This document shows, in pieces, positions 51,936 through 60,275 of a stretch of 64,000 bases of DNA. The position numbers and the translations under genes are program-made. Position 1 is the first letter of the stretch. The number at the start of each line of letters is the position of its first letter. The DNA is taken from positions 124,001 through 188,000 of the forward strand of contig NZ_SRMB01000003.1 in assembly GCF_004745645.1 (NCBI RefSeq). The letters run 5' to 3'. The notes beneath the pieces are model-generated. The model saw nothing but the letters and a program-made list of their open reading frames with translations, was not told the origin of the DNA and made no database searches. This DNA is from Hymenobacter metallicola. Its GTDB lineage: Bacteria > Bacteroidota > Bacteroidia > Cytophagales > Hymenobacteraceae.

Positions 51936-52670
51936 ATGGAAAAGCGTTTTCAGGATAAGGTGTGTTTTGTAACAGGGGGTACCTCCGGTATTGGCCGGGC
52001 GACGGCCATGCAGCTAGCCCGCGAAGGAGGCAAAGTAGTGGTGGTGGGGCGCAATGCGGAAGAAGGCCGGGAAGCTGTGCGCGACATCAAGGCTGAGCAG
52101 GGTGAGGCCATCTTCATCCGGGCCGACGTGGGCAAGGACGCGCAGCTGCGCCGGGCCGTAGAGCGCACTTTAGCTACCTGGCAGCGCATCGACGTGCTCA
52201 TCAACGACGCGGCCATGATGACCTTTGAGCCCATCTTGAAGCTTGATCCTAAACAGTGGGACACGCTGATGGCGGTGAACGTGCGGGCTTTCTTCCGGCT
52301 CTGCCAGCTGTGCCTGCCCCACATGCAGGGCGGAAGTATTGTTGTTATCAGCTCGGTACACGCCCACCAGACCACGCCCAACGTGGTGCCCTACGCGGCC
52401 AGCAAAGGAGCCATCGAAGCCTTTGTGCGCGGCCTAAGCCTGGAAATACCGCATACCCAGGCCCGCGTCAACGCCGTGGCACCCGGGGCCGTGGATACGC
52501 CCATGCTCTGGAGCAACCCGAACGTGAAGAGTGGTAAGGAGAAAATTACGGGGCAGGTAGGCACCCCCGATGAGCTGGCCGCCGCTATCTGCTTCCTGGC
52601 CTCGCCCGAAGCTAATTTTATCAACGGCTCTACCCTGGCCGTCGACGGCGGCCGTCTGGCCGCTCTGTAA
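51936..52670 (+). CDS. Short-chain dehydrogenase/reductase
   Basis: A 244-residue classical SDR. The NAD(P)-binding motif is VTGGTSGIGRATAM, followed by VVVVGRN, an NDAAMM stretch (where NNAG is usual), catalytic Ser in VVISSVHAH and YAASK with the Tyr-Lys pair. The C-terminal ending FINGSTLAVDGGRL is typical. The start at 51936 gives MEKRFQDKVCFVTGG; an in-frame ATG at 51843 would add 31 residues and is unlikely. The substrate is unknown. Confidence 0.9.
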   Translation: MEKRFQDKVCFVTGGTSGIGRATAMQLAREGGKVVVVGRNAEEGREAVRDIKAEQGEAIFIRADVGKDAQLRRAVERTLATWQRIDVLINDAAMMTFEPILKLDPKQWDTLMAVNVRAFFRLCQLCLPHMQGGSIVVISSVHAHQTTPNVVPYAASKGAIEAFVRGLSLEIPHTQARVNAVAPGAVDTPMLWSNPNVKSGKEKITGQVGTPDELAAAICFLASPEANFINGSTLAVDGGRLAAL

Positions 52671-52714
52671 AAGAGTAGCCTCGGATAGGCTTAGCTCCTA
52701 CCCATTGAATAAGG

Positions 52715-52775
52715 AATTCCCCCGCCGCCCCGCCGTTTCTCTAAGCCAGTGAAACGGCGGGGCGGCGGGGGAATT
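52715..52775. terminator. Very GC-rich hairpin, perfect 25-bp stem
   Basis: Bases 52715-52739 are the exact reverse complement of 52751-52775, with an 11-base loop. AATT flanks make it end in T on both strands. It separates the convergent SDR and HExxH genes. Confidence 0.82.
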
Positions 52776-52789
52776 TCTTTGTTACGTGC

Positions 52790-53155
52790 TTATGATTTCA
52801 CTTTCGGCGTCGGGTGCCGCTCATCCGGCCCAGGCAGCGGCCGACCAGCGGCGTACAGAACCGCGTCTCGCTCTCCAGCTTCCCGGGCCTGCACTTCGAA
52901 AGGAATATTATAATAGCCGTGGCGTACCCAGCCGAGCAGATACCGCCACAGGAACCCCACGCGGCCATACTGCTGAAATTGGCGGATGTGTTCCATCTCG
53001 TGCGCAACCCAGTAAGGGTCACTTAAGAATTGCTCCCGGGTGGCCCCACTCAGGTGAATACTGTTGCCCAGCACCATGGCCACGCTGTTGGCCTTCAGCT
53101 TGGCCCGAGCGACGCGGGCCAGAGGCGAATTTTCAATAATGCGGGGCTCTTCCAT
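52790..53155 (-). CDS. Small HExxH protein, DUF4157-like
   Basis: A 121-residue protein. Its centre has the zinc-peptidase-like motif AHEMEHIRQFQQYG (His52, Glu53, His56), preceded by NSIHLSGATREQFL and followed by WVRHGYYNIPFEVQAREAGERD. This resembles the DUF4157 domain found in contractile-injection-associated and other secreted proteins, but here it stands alone with no signal peptide. Either an intact peptidase or a binding-only remnant is possible. It is convergent with the SDR gene. Confidence 0.68.
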   Translation of the reverse strand: MEEPRIIENSPLARVARAKLKANSVAMVLGNSIHLSGATREQFLSDPYWVAHEMEHIRQFQQYGRVGFLWRYLLGWVRHGYYNIPFEVQAREAGERDAVLYAAGRPLPGPDERHPTPKVKS

Positions 53156-53470
53156 TTCAAACGAAATTCAGGGCGGAGTATACGCCTAATAATCACGCGG
53201 AGTTGCTCTAAGCTCAACTATTATTTCAACATTATATTATACTTTATAAAGAACTTTTGGCGATTTAAGGGTAAAAACTAGGACGTTTAAAATTTAATGG
53301 CTTAGCTTTATCAAACGGGACTGACAGAAACCGTCTGCTTTTCCCGCTCTTTACCTCTTCAATCGATTCTCTTTTCGGTGGTTTAAGGATCCCAAACCTC
53401 ACGAAAAACCAAAGTACTTCGGCTTCCCTGCTACCTCGGAAACGGAGATTTTGCCACCCTACGACGGACA
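53156..53470. other. 315-base AT-rich intergenic region
   Basis: No gene is seen. The part around 53210-53300 is clearly AT-rich, including TTATATTATACTTTATAAAG, unlike most of the window. It separates the HExxH gene from the NlpC/P60 gene, which are divergent, and probably carries both promoters; no confident TAnnTTTG element was found. Confidence 0.5.
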
Positions 53471-54082
53471 ATGAAAAACAGTATCCTGTATTGCCTCGCC
53501 GCTGCCTCGCTGGCCCTCTCTTTTTTCTTCGAATACGCTCCCGAATCTTCCCATAGCGCTGGCCGTGCGCCCCTCGCCGCCACCGCCTCTCTTCTGCCCG
53601 ACTTTCTGGGCGACAATGGCGACGAAAACCGCCCCGTAGCCTCTTCCCGCGATTCTATTGCCTTAGGCTACTACTCCCAGGCCCTGGGCCTCAAGCTGGA
53701 TTATAACGAAGACCAGAACCTGCTCCGCACCGTAGCCGACTGGATTGGTACCCCTTACCGCTACGGCAGCAACTCCAAATCGGGCACCGACTGCTCGGGC
53801 TTCGTGACCCGGGTATTCAAAGAAGTATACGGCATTACCCTACAGCGCAGTTCCCGCTCTATGTTTGAGAAGGTAAAGCGCGTGGGCAAGGACGAAATGC
53901 AGAGCGGTGACCTGGTGTTCTTCCGCCGCGGCCCGGGCCAGCCCATCTACCACGTTGGTATCTACCTGCAGGACGGCAAGTTTGCCCACTCGGCTACCAA
54001 CGGTGGCGTCATGATCAGCTCGTTGAATCAGGCCTATTATCACCGCAACTTTTACGCCGCTGGCCGCGTAGAAACCAACTAA
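53471..54082 (+). CDS. NlpC/P60 (C40) cell-wall peptidase
   Basis: A 203-residue exported protein with an N-terminal hydrophobic segment (about 3-20) and a C-terminal NlpC/P60 domain (about 90-203). Catalytic Cys108 is in GTDCSGFVTRVF and His161 in PIYHVGIYLQDG, and FAHSATNGGV supplies the third residue region. The family cleaves D-gamma-Glu to diamino-acid bonds in peptidoglycan stems. The gene is monocistronic with its own terminator. Confidence 0.92.
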   Translation: MKNSILYCLAAASLALSFFFEYAPESSHSAGRAPLAATASLLPDFLGDNGDENRPVASSRDSIALGYYSQALGLKLDYNEDQNLLRTVADWIGTPYRYGSNSKSGTDCSGFVTRVFKEVYGITLQRSSRSMFEKVKRVGKDEMQSGDLVFFRRGPGQPIYHVGIYLQDGKFAHSATNGGVMISSLNQAYYHRNFYAAGRVETN

Positions 54083-54104
54083 TCGGCCGCCGACCGTTTT
54101 CTAG

Positions 54105-54136
54105 CAAAAGCCTCGTTCCTCCGAACGGGGCTTTTG
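54105..54136 (+). terminator. Terminator after NlpC/P60 gene
   Basis: A 14-bp stem (54105-54118 with 54123-54136, one T-G pair) around a CTCC loop; only a short T content follows. Confidence 0.75.
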
Positions 54137-54268
54137 TCGTTTCCGGCCCACCGCATCCGGCCGGGATAACCATTTCTCGCCGCAACAGTATTAGGTCATA
54201 GAAACTGATTTCCGCTATGTTCAGGCTGTCATTTCGTAGTTTCGACCCGATTCTCAACCCCCTCTCCC

Positions 54269-55075
54269 ATGGATAAGAACAATCCCAAAGGAGCCGATAT
54301 AGCCGGCTCTCCCCTTTTCAAAAAGTTCGTCGGCAAAGCCGAAGAGTATATCAAGCGGCCTACCCGTATCAAGCAGCTCTTGAACGACGCGTACCAGAAA
54401 GCTAGTGCGAAGAACGATGTGGGCACCATTGCACAGGAAGCATGGGAAAGCCTGCAAGTGCTATTTCGCCTCATCAAAACGTCGGTTTCGGGCGAATATA
54501 CCGGGGTACCGACCCCAACCATAGTGGCCGCTGTAGCCGTGGTTATCTACTTTCTGAGCCCCATCGACCTGATTCCAGACTTTATTCCGGTGCTGGGCCT
54601 GCTCGACGACGTAGCTTTGGTAGCCTGGTTTACCAGCACCCTGACCGGGGAAATGGACAAGTTCAAGGAGTGGGAGCGTACTCGCCCGATTGTGGTAAGC
54701 GAACCAACGGATGTACGTCCCGGCCCTGCTACCTCATTGCAGACTACCGATGGTACTACGGCCAACTCGGGCCCTAAGCCCGAGCACTCCGTACATCAGA
54801 CCTCGGATGCCTCGCTCATGGGTACGGAAAGTACGGAGTCGACGAAGCGGGCCGGTAAAGTCGATTTGGGCCAGCCTACCAATAGCCGCGTATCCGACAC
54901 CGATTCGGGGATTTCTTCCCCCGACAGCAGCAACCCCAACCCCAGCCTAACCGGCCCTACCGACCCGGCTCCTAAAACCGATGTAAAGCCGCATGCCGAT
55001 GATATTGCCAACCGCGGCGACAGCAGCCGCAATGGCAACGACGGGGCCCTCGACACGGGTGGCAACGTTCGATAG
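54269..55075 (+). CDS. YkvA/DUF1232 protein with long disordered tail
   Basis: A 268-residue protein. The N-terminal half has the YkvA family core, VVIYFLSPIDLIPDFIPVLG then LLDDVALVAWF (about 90-125), a short membrane-associated motif. The C-terminal 125 residues are low-complexity, rich in Ser, Asp, Thr, Pro and Asn, and likely disordered. YkvA function is not established. The tail is much longer than in typical short YkvA proteins. A terminator follows between it and the convergent ACP gene. Confidence 0.82.
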   Translation: MDKNNPKGADIAGSPLFKKFVGKAEEYIKRPTRIKQLLNDAYQKASAKNDVGTIAQEAWESLQVLFRLIKTSVSGEYTGVPTPTIVAAVAVVIYFLSPIDLIPDFIPVLGLLDDVALVAWFTSTLTGEMDKFKEWERTRPIVVSEPTDVRPGPATSLQTTDGTTANSGPKPEHSVHQTSDASLMGTESTESTKRAGKVDLGQPTNSRVSDTDSGISSPDSSNPNPSLTGPTDPAPKTDVKPHADDIANRGDSSRNGNDGALDTGGNVR

Positions 55076-55093
55076 CCCGATTGTATAAACTAT

Positions 55094-55130
55094 AAAAAAG
55101 GCTCCCAACCGCTGGTTGGGAGCCTTTTTT
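55094..55130. terminator. Bidirectional terminator, perfect 17-bp stem
   Basis: Bases 55094-55110 pair with 55114-55130 around a GCT loop, with A and T runs at the ends, between convergent genes. Confidence 0.88.
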
Positions 55131-55150
55131 ATTTCCTGCACTTAGGCTTG

Positions 55151-55423
55151 CTAGGCGGCCCAATCGTGGCTGGGCGTGTGCGTGGCAACGTAAGTTACAA
55201 AGTCGCCGACGGTGCTCAACGGTACTTCATCGGGAATGGTAATGTGGAAGTTACGCTCGATTTCGAGGATAATATCGACTACATCTACCGTGTCGAAACC
55301 CAGCTCCCCGCTCAGGTTGCTGCTCACGCGCAAACGAGTTGGTTTGATGGCTTTCCGTTTGCTGATAATGCGCAGCACTTGCTGCTGAATGGATTTGGGG
55401 GCGGAAGTCGTTGAAGAACGCAT
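55151..55423 (-). CDS. Acyl carrier protein-like protein lacking the phosphopantetheine serine
   Basis: A 90-residue protein starting at 55423. The region 12-85 aligns by eye with acyl carrier proteins: GELGFDTVDVVDIILEIERN and ITIPDEVPLSTVGDFVTYV match the second and third helices. The normal DSL motif is DTV here (Thr45, codon ACG), so the usual 4'-phosphopantetheine attachment serine is missing. The C-terminal HTPSHDWAA tail is short. It is 46 bases after the RND gene on the same strand and is not near any fatty acid or polyketide genes. It may be a non-acylated, structural ACP-like protein. Confidence 0.82.
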   Translation of the reverse strand: MRSSTTSAPKSIQQQVLRIISKRKAIKPTRLRVSSNLSGELGFDTVDVVDIILEIERNFHITIPDEVPLSTVGDFVTYVATHTPSHDWAA

Positions 55424-55469
55424 AAAAAACGACGTTGAACCAAAAGATAAGGGGGCCGGGAAAAGTGAA

Positions 55470-58400
55470 TTACGCTTCGGCCAACACCTCTCTCCGAACA
55501 GGGGAGTCAGTTTTAGTCGAATCAGTTGCAAAGTGGTCTGCCGAGCGGCCGGTTATTTTTTCCCGCAGCCTTTCGCTAATCAGGTACATTACCGGCACAA
55601 CCAGAAGCGTAATTCCGGTGGCAAACACCAGGCCGAAAATGATGGTCCAGGCCAGCGGCCCCCAGAACGTAACGGACTCGCCACCGATGAAGAAGTGGGG
55701 CTCAAAGGAGTTGAACAACTCATAGAAGTCAATGTTCAGACCAATGGCCAGCGGAATCAGGCCCAGCGTGGCGGCCGTAGCCGTCAGGATTACCGGATTC
55801 AGACGGGTGCGGCCAGCCAGGATAATGGCTTCGCGCAGCGGCATGCCCTGGGAGCGAAGCATATCGGTGAATTCAACCAGCAGAATACCGTTTTTCACCA
55901 CGATACCCGCCAGGGCAATAATCCCCACCCCGGTCATTACAATACTGATGTTCATGCCCGTGATGGCCAGGCCCCAGAATACGCCGGCAATGGAGAACAA
56001 CACTTCCGACAAGATGATGACTGGCTTGCTAAACGAGTTGAACTGTACCACCAGGATCAGGAAGATGAGAGCCAGGGCACCCAGCCCGGCTAGGGGCAGG
56101 AAGTCGCTGGTTTCTTTCTGGTCTTCCTCGGCGCCGCCCATCTTGATGGTGTACCCCGCTGGTAGAGGATAGGCCTTCAGAGCCGTTTCTACTTTCCGAG
56201 CCACGTCGGGCCCGGTGAAGCCGTTGAGCACGTTTGAGGAAATGGTGATTACCCGCTTCACGTCTTTGCGCTTGATGCCGCCGTAGGTCGTGCTGTACTT
56301 TACATCGGCTACTGACGAAATTGGCACCTGGCGCATCTGGCCCGTCGCGTCGCGGAAGGTCAGCGGCGAGTTCATGATGGCATCCACGTCTTCGCGGTAA
56401 GGCTTGGCGTAGCGCACCTGAATCGGGTAATCGTCGTCAGCCGTTTTGAATTTGCTGGCCTCCGAGCCGTAGATGGCTGTCCGAACCTCGACCCCGATTT
56501 GAGCGGTGCTGATGCCTTCCCGGTTGGCCCGGGTCCGGTCGATGTTCACCGCAATTTCGGGGTTGCGGTCTTCCAGGTTAGAGCGCAGCTGCTCGATGCC
56601 ACCGATGTTTTTCGAGTTGATGTAGGTAATAACATCTTTCGAGAGGGCCGCCAGTTTTGGGTAATCCTCGCCAATAACCTCAATAGCAATGGGCTTACCC
56701 GTTGGCGGGCCGCTGGACTCCTGGTCAACCGAGATTTCGGCGCCGGGAATACCTTTCACGACCTCCCGGATTTTGTCCATGTACATGCTGGTTGCCGGGC
56801 CCGTTCGCTCGCTGAGCTCCTTGAAAGCCACACCTACCTTGGCCAGGTTCGACTGCGAAGTACCGGCGGCCGAGGCTTCGCCGGGGTCGGCGGCCCCGAT
56901 GGCTACGTTGGTAATCACCGATTCTACGTCGGGGTTGTTGTTGCCAATCACACCATAGATGCGCTTTTCGAGGATTTTGGCAATCGAATCAGTTACTTCT
57001 ACCCGCGTGCCCACCGGCATTTTAAGGTAGGTATATATAAACTTAGGGTCACCCTTGGGAAAGAAGTCCACCTTCGGCTGGCGGATGCCCACGGCCACGA
57101 ACGAGGCCATGAATAGTACGACTACTCCAATCATTACCAGGGCTGGATGGCTGATGGACCAGCGCACCAAGTTGGCATAGCCGTCCATGAAGCGGGGCAA
57201 TGCTTTGGTCTGGAACCAAGCAATACCCTTGTTGAAGACGAACATGTTCAGCCAAATGAAGGCTGCCACGAAGAGCAGCACGTTGCCAATGAAGTGGCCG
57301 TGCTCCCTAAAGAAGCCTGGTGACTCTGCTTCAACCCCAACGGACGCGCCCGGTGCTATGGCAGCATTTACTTCAGCATGCCCGTTAATACCGATTAAGT
57401 TGAATAACACGCCCAGACCAACCAGCGCGGCTGTCCAGATCAACAAGTTGCGGGTCACCTTAGGCTTGCTGTGTTCGGCGTGGTGGTCTTCGCGCTCCAT
57501 GAACGAGACGGCAAACACCGGGTTCATGATGAAGGCCACGACCAATGACGACATCAGGGTGATGATGAGCGTCACGGGGAGGTAGAACATGAAGCTACCC
57601 ACGATGCCCGGCCAGAACAGCAGCGGCACGAAGGGCGCCACGGTGGTCAGGGTACCGGCCAGTACCGGCACGAATACTTCCCCGGCGGCGTACTTAGCGG
57701 CCTGGGCCGTGGTCAGCTCGGGGTGCTCGTGCAGCAGGCGGTGGGTGTTTTCAATCACCACAATGGCGTCGTCGACCACAATACCCAGGGCCAGCAGGAA
57801 GGCGAAGAGCACAATCATGTTCAGCGAGAAGTCGAACACGGGAATGAGCAGGAACGCCAGGAACATCGAAATCGGCACCGACAAGCCCACGAACAGAGCG
57901 TTGGTGGTACCCATGAAAAACATCAGAATCAGCGTTACCAGCAGGAAGCCGATGATGATGGTGTTAATCAGGTCGTGCAGCGTGACGCGGGTGTCGTTGG
58001 AGGTGTCGCCGGTGATGGTGATTTTCAGCTCCTTGGGCAGGGTCAGCTTAGCGTCCTCCACGATTGCCTTAATCTTGTCGGAGGCGTCAATCAGGTTTTC
58101 CCCCTGGCGCTTTACCACGTTCAGAGTAATGGCGTTTTTACCGTCGAGGCGGGCAAACGATTCCCGGTCCTTGAAGGCGTCTTCCACGTTGGCAATGTCG
58201 CCGAGGCGCACGGCCGAGCCGCTCAGGTTCTTGATCTGAATATCGGCAATGTCGGCAGCCCGCACGTACTGACCAGCCACGCGCACGGCGCGCTTCTGGG
58301 CTCCTACGTCGATAGAGCCCCCCGACACGGTGATATTTTCGCGGGCAATGGCGCCCTGAATGTCGGCGAAGCCCAGACGGGCGGCGCGCAGCTTATACAG

Positions 58401-58985
58401 GTCCACGTCCACGTTGACCTGCTGCTCCAGGGCCCCGATGATGTCCACGCGGGTGATTTCGGGCAGGGCCTCAATCTTGTCCTGGAAGTCGTCGGCCAGC
58501 TTTTTGAGCTGGGCGGCGGGCAGGTTGCCAGCCAGGTTGACGTTCATAATCGGCAGCTCCGACAGGTTTACTTCCTGCACGGTGGGCGGCGTGGGCAGGT
58601 CGTTGGGCAGCTCGGAGCTGGCCTTGTCCACGGCGTCTTTAATCAGCTGCTTGGCATACTGCACGTCCACACCGGAGTTAAACTCCACGTCCACGATGCA
58701 ATAGTCCTGGTTGGAGGTGGAGTTGATTTTCTTCACCCCGTTGACGCTCTTGATTTCCTTTTCGAGCTGGCGCGTCACCAGGTTCTCGATGTCGGCCGGC
58801 GAGGTGCCGGGGTAAATGGTGGCCACGATGATGCGCGGAATCACGATGTCGGGGAATTTCTCCTTGCCCAGCTTGATGTAGGCAAAAATCCCCGCCACGC
58901 ACAGCAGCAGCGTGATGATGTAAATACTGGTCTTATTATTAATAGACCAACTGGTTGGTCCGAACTCTTTTTCCACGTCCTGCAT
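55470..58985 (-). CDS. RND family efflux permease
   Basis: A 1171-residue AcrB-type inner-membrane pump of the efflux tripartite system. The N-terminus is NKTSIYIITLLLCVAGIFAYI; the TM4 proton relay LGIVVDDAIVVIENTHR is present, and the porter domain and second TM bundle are recognisable. Between TM6 and TM7 there is a His-rich insertion (about 495-600) with MEREDHHAEHSK and two extra hydrophobic helices (RNLLIWTAALVGLGVLFNL, FIGNVLLFVAAFIWLNMF). The substrate is unknown. It follows the adaptor gene after 72 bases in a tetR-led operon. Confidence 0.93.
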   Translation of the reverse strand: MQDVEKEFGPTSWSINNKTSIYIITLLLCVAGIFAYIKLGKEKFPDIVIPRIIVATIYPGTSPADIENLVTRQLEKEIKSVNGVKKINSTSNQDYCIVDVEFNSGVDVQYAKQLIKDAVDKASSELPNDLPTPPTVQEVNLSELPIMNVNLAGNLPAAQLKKLADDFQDKIEALPEITRVDIIGALEQQVNVDVDLYKLRAARLGFADIQGAIARENITVSGGSIDVGAQKRAVRVAGQYVRAADIADIQIKNLSGSAVRLGDIANVEDAFKDRESFARLDGKNAITLNVVKRQGENLIDASDKIKAIVEDAKLTLPKELKITITGDTSNDTRVTLHDLINTIIIGFLLVTLILMFFMGTTNALFVGLSVPISMFLAFLLIPVFDFSLNMIVLFAFLLALGIVVDDAIVVIENTHRLLHEHPELTTAQAAKYAAGEVFVPVLAGTLTTVAPFVPLLFWPGIVGSFMFYLPVTLIITLMSSLVVAFIMNPVFAVSFMEREDHHAEHSKPKVTRNLLIWTAALVGLGVLFNLIGINGHAEVNAAIAPGASVGVEAESPGFFREHGHFIGNVLLFVAAFIWLNMFVFNKGIAWFQTKALPRFMDGYANLVRWSISHPALVMIGVVVLFMASFVAVGIRQPKVDFFPKGDPKFIYTYLKMPVGTRVEVTDSIAKILEKRIYGVIGNNNPDVESVITNVAIGAADPGEASAAGTSQSNLAKVGVAFKELSERTGPATSMYMDKIREVVKGIPGAEISVDQESSGPPTGKPIAIEVIGEDYPKLAALSKDVITYINSKNIGGIEQLRSNLEDRNPEIAVNIDRTRANREGISTAQIGVEVRTAIYGSEASKFKTADDDYPIQVRYAKPYREDVDAIMNSPLTFRDATGQMRQVPISSVADVKYSTTYGGIKRKDVKRVITISSNVLNGFTGPDVARKVETALKAYPLPAGYTIKMGGAEEDQKETSDFLPLAGLGALALIFLILVVQFNSFSKPVIILSEVLFSIAGVFWGLAITGMNISIVMTGVGIIALAGIVVKNGILLVEFTDMLRSQGMPLREAIILAGRTRLNPVILTATAATLGLIPLAIGLNIDFYELFNSFEPHFFIGGESVTFWGPLAWTIIFGLVFATGITLLVVPVMYLISERLREKITGRSADHFATDSTKTDSPVRREVLAEA

Positions 58986-59057
58986 GGCGTATGGGCAGTT
59001 AAGTGTGGGCGAATAATGCTAAAAGCGAGGAGTGGGCGGCCGGCCCGCTCCCTCGCC

Positions 59058-60188
59058 TTACAGGGTTACTACCTGTCCTTCATTGAGATTCTGATACCCG
59101 GCGGAAATCACCTGGTCGTTGGCCGCGAGGCCCTGGGTCACTTCTACTTTACCGTTATAGGTAGCACCGGTCTTGATAATGCGCTTACCGGCTATTTTCT
59201 GGCCGCCTTTCTGCTCGACGACGAATACGTAGCTGTTTTGCTCATCCTTCTGCACCAGGTCTACCGGGATTACCACGGCGTTAGTGCGGGTGTAGTTCTG
59301 GATGCGCACGGTGGCTACCATGTTGGGGCGCAGTTCGGGCACGGCCTTATTCAACCGGAATTCAACCGAGAAGGTGCGGCTGGCGGGGTTAATCGTGCGG
59401 CTTACCACGCGCACCGTGGCGGGCACTTCCTGGCCTCCCAGGTCGGCAATGCTAATCAGGGCCTGGTCGCCGACTTTGATCTGACTGGCGTAGGCTTCCG
59501 ACACGTCGGCAATGATTTTGCCGCCGCCGCCGCTCAGCAGGCGCACCACCGGCACGCCGGGGCCACCGTTTTCCCCTACTTTGGCCGGCACATCGTCCAC
59601 GATGCCACTGAAGGGGGCAATGACGTTGTACTGGGCCCGCTGCCGCTGTTGGGTAGCCAGGCTGCGCTGCAGGGCTTCGTAGTTGTTCTTGGCCTGCAGG
59701 TACTGGATTTCGGTGCCGATCTGCTGTTTCCAGAGCCGGTCCTGCTTTTCGTACACCACTTTAGCCAGCTCCAGGCGGGTGCGCAGCTCGGCAATGCCCG
59801 ATTCGAGCACGGCCGCGTCCTGGGTAGCCAGTACCTGGCCTTTGCTCACCCGGTCGCCGCGCTGCACCCGGATGCTGGTCAGCACGCCCGGTACGCGGGG
59901 CGACACGTTGGCATTTTCGTCGAAATCAGCCCGGCCCTGCACTTCCAGGTAGCTTTTGAAGCTTTCGGGCTGCACGTTCATCACGCTTACGGGTGTAGTC
60001 AGCACTGGGGCCGCGGCACCAGCGGCCCCGCCGGCACTTCCTACCTTCGATTCCAGCTCCGCAATTTTGGCCTGGTTGTCGGCCTGTTCTTGTTTCAGCT
60101 TAGCCAGTTCAGCAGCCGGGTCTTGCTTGCCCCCGCAGGAAGCTAGAAAAGCCATTGCCAGAACCGCCGCAGAAGTAGTGTATTTCAT
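59058..60188 (-). CDS. RND efflux periplasmic adaptor lipoprotein
   Basis: A 376-residue membrane fusion protein that links the RND pump to the outer-membrane channel. The start at 60188 gives a lipoprotein signal, MKYTTSAAVLAMAFLASC (lipid Cys18); an upstream frame lacks this. Then come a coiled coil (AAELAKLKQEQADNQAKI), the barrel-sandwich hybrid (SPRVPGVLTSIRVQRGDRV, GIVDDVPAKVGENGGPG) and the beta-barrel domain (ISIADLGGQEVPATVRVV). It is 87 bases after tolC and 72 before the pump gene. Confidence 0.92.
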   Translation of the reverse strand: MKYTTSAAVLAMAFLASCGGKQDPAAELAKLKQEQADNQAKIAELESKVGSAGGAAGAAAPVLTTPVSVMNVQPESFKSYLEVQGRADFDENANVSPRVPGVLTSIRVQRGDRVSKGQVLATQDAAVLESGIAELRTRLELAKVVYEKQDRLWKQQIGTEIQYLQAKNNYEALQRSLATQQRQRAQYNVIAPFSGIVDDVPAKVGENGGPGVPVVRLLSGGGGKIIADVSEAYASQIKVGDQALISIADLGGQEVPATVRVVSRTINPASRTFSVEFRLNKAVPELRPNMVATVRIQNYTRTNAVVIPVDLVQKDEQNSYVFVVEQKGGQKIAGKRIIKTGATYNGKVEVTQGLAANDQVISAGYQNLNEGQVVTL

Positions 60189-60275
60189 AGTAGTAAAGCT
60201 ATTGGAGAGCCCGCCACGCAGGCTACCCGAAAAGGAAGGAAGTTTCTTAAGAGAGGAGTACATGGGCACAAACAA

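Noticed and set aside
57723..60146. 807-codon plus-strand frame opposite the RND pump and adaptor genes
   Set aside because: It is His/Val/Gly/Gln-rich with no domain and lies antisense to two clear genes; long shadow frames are common in GC-rich DNA.
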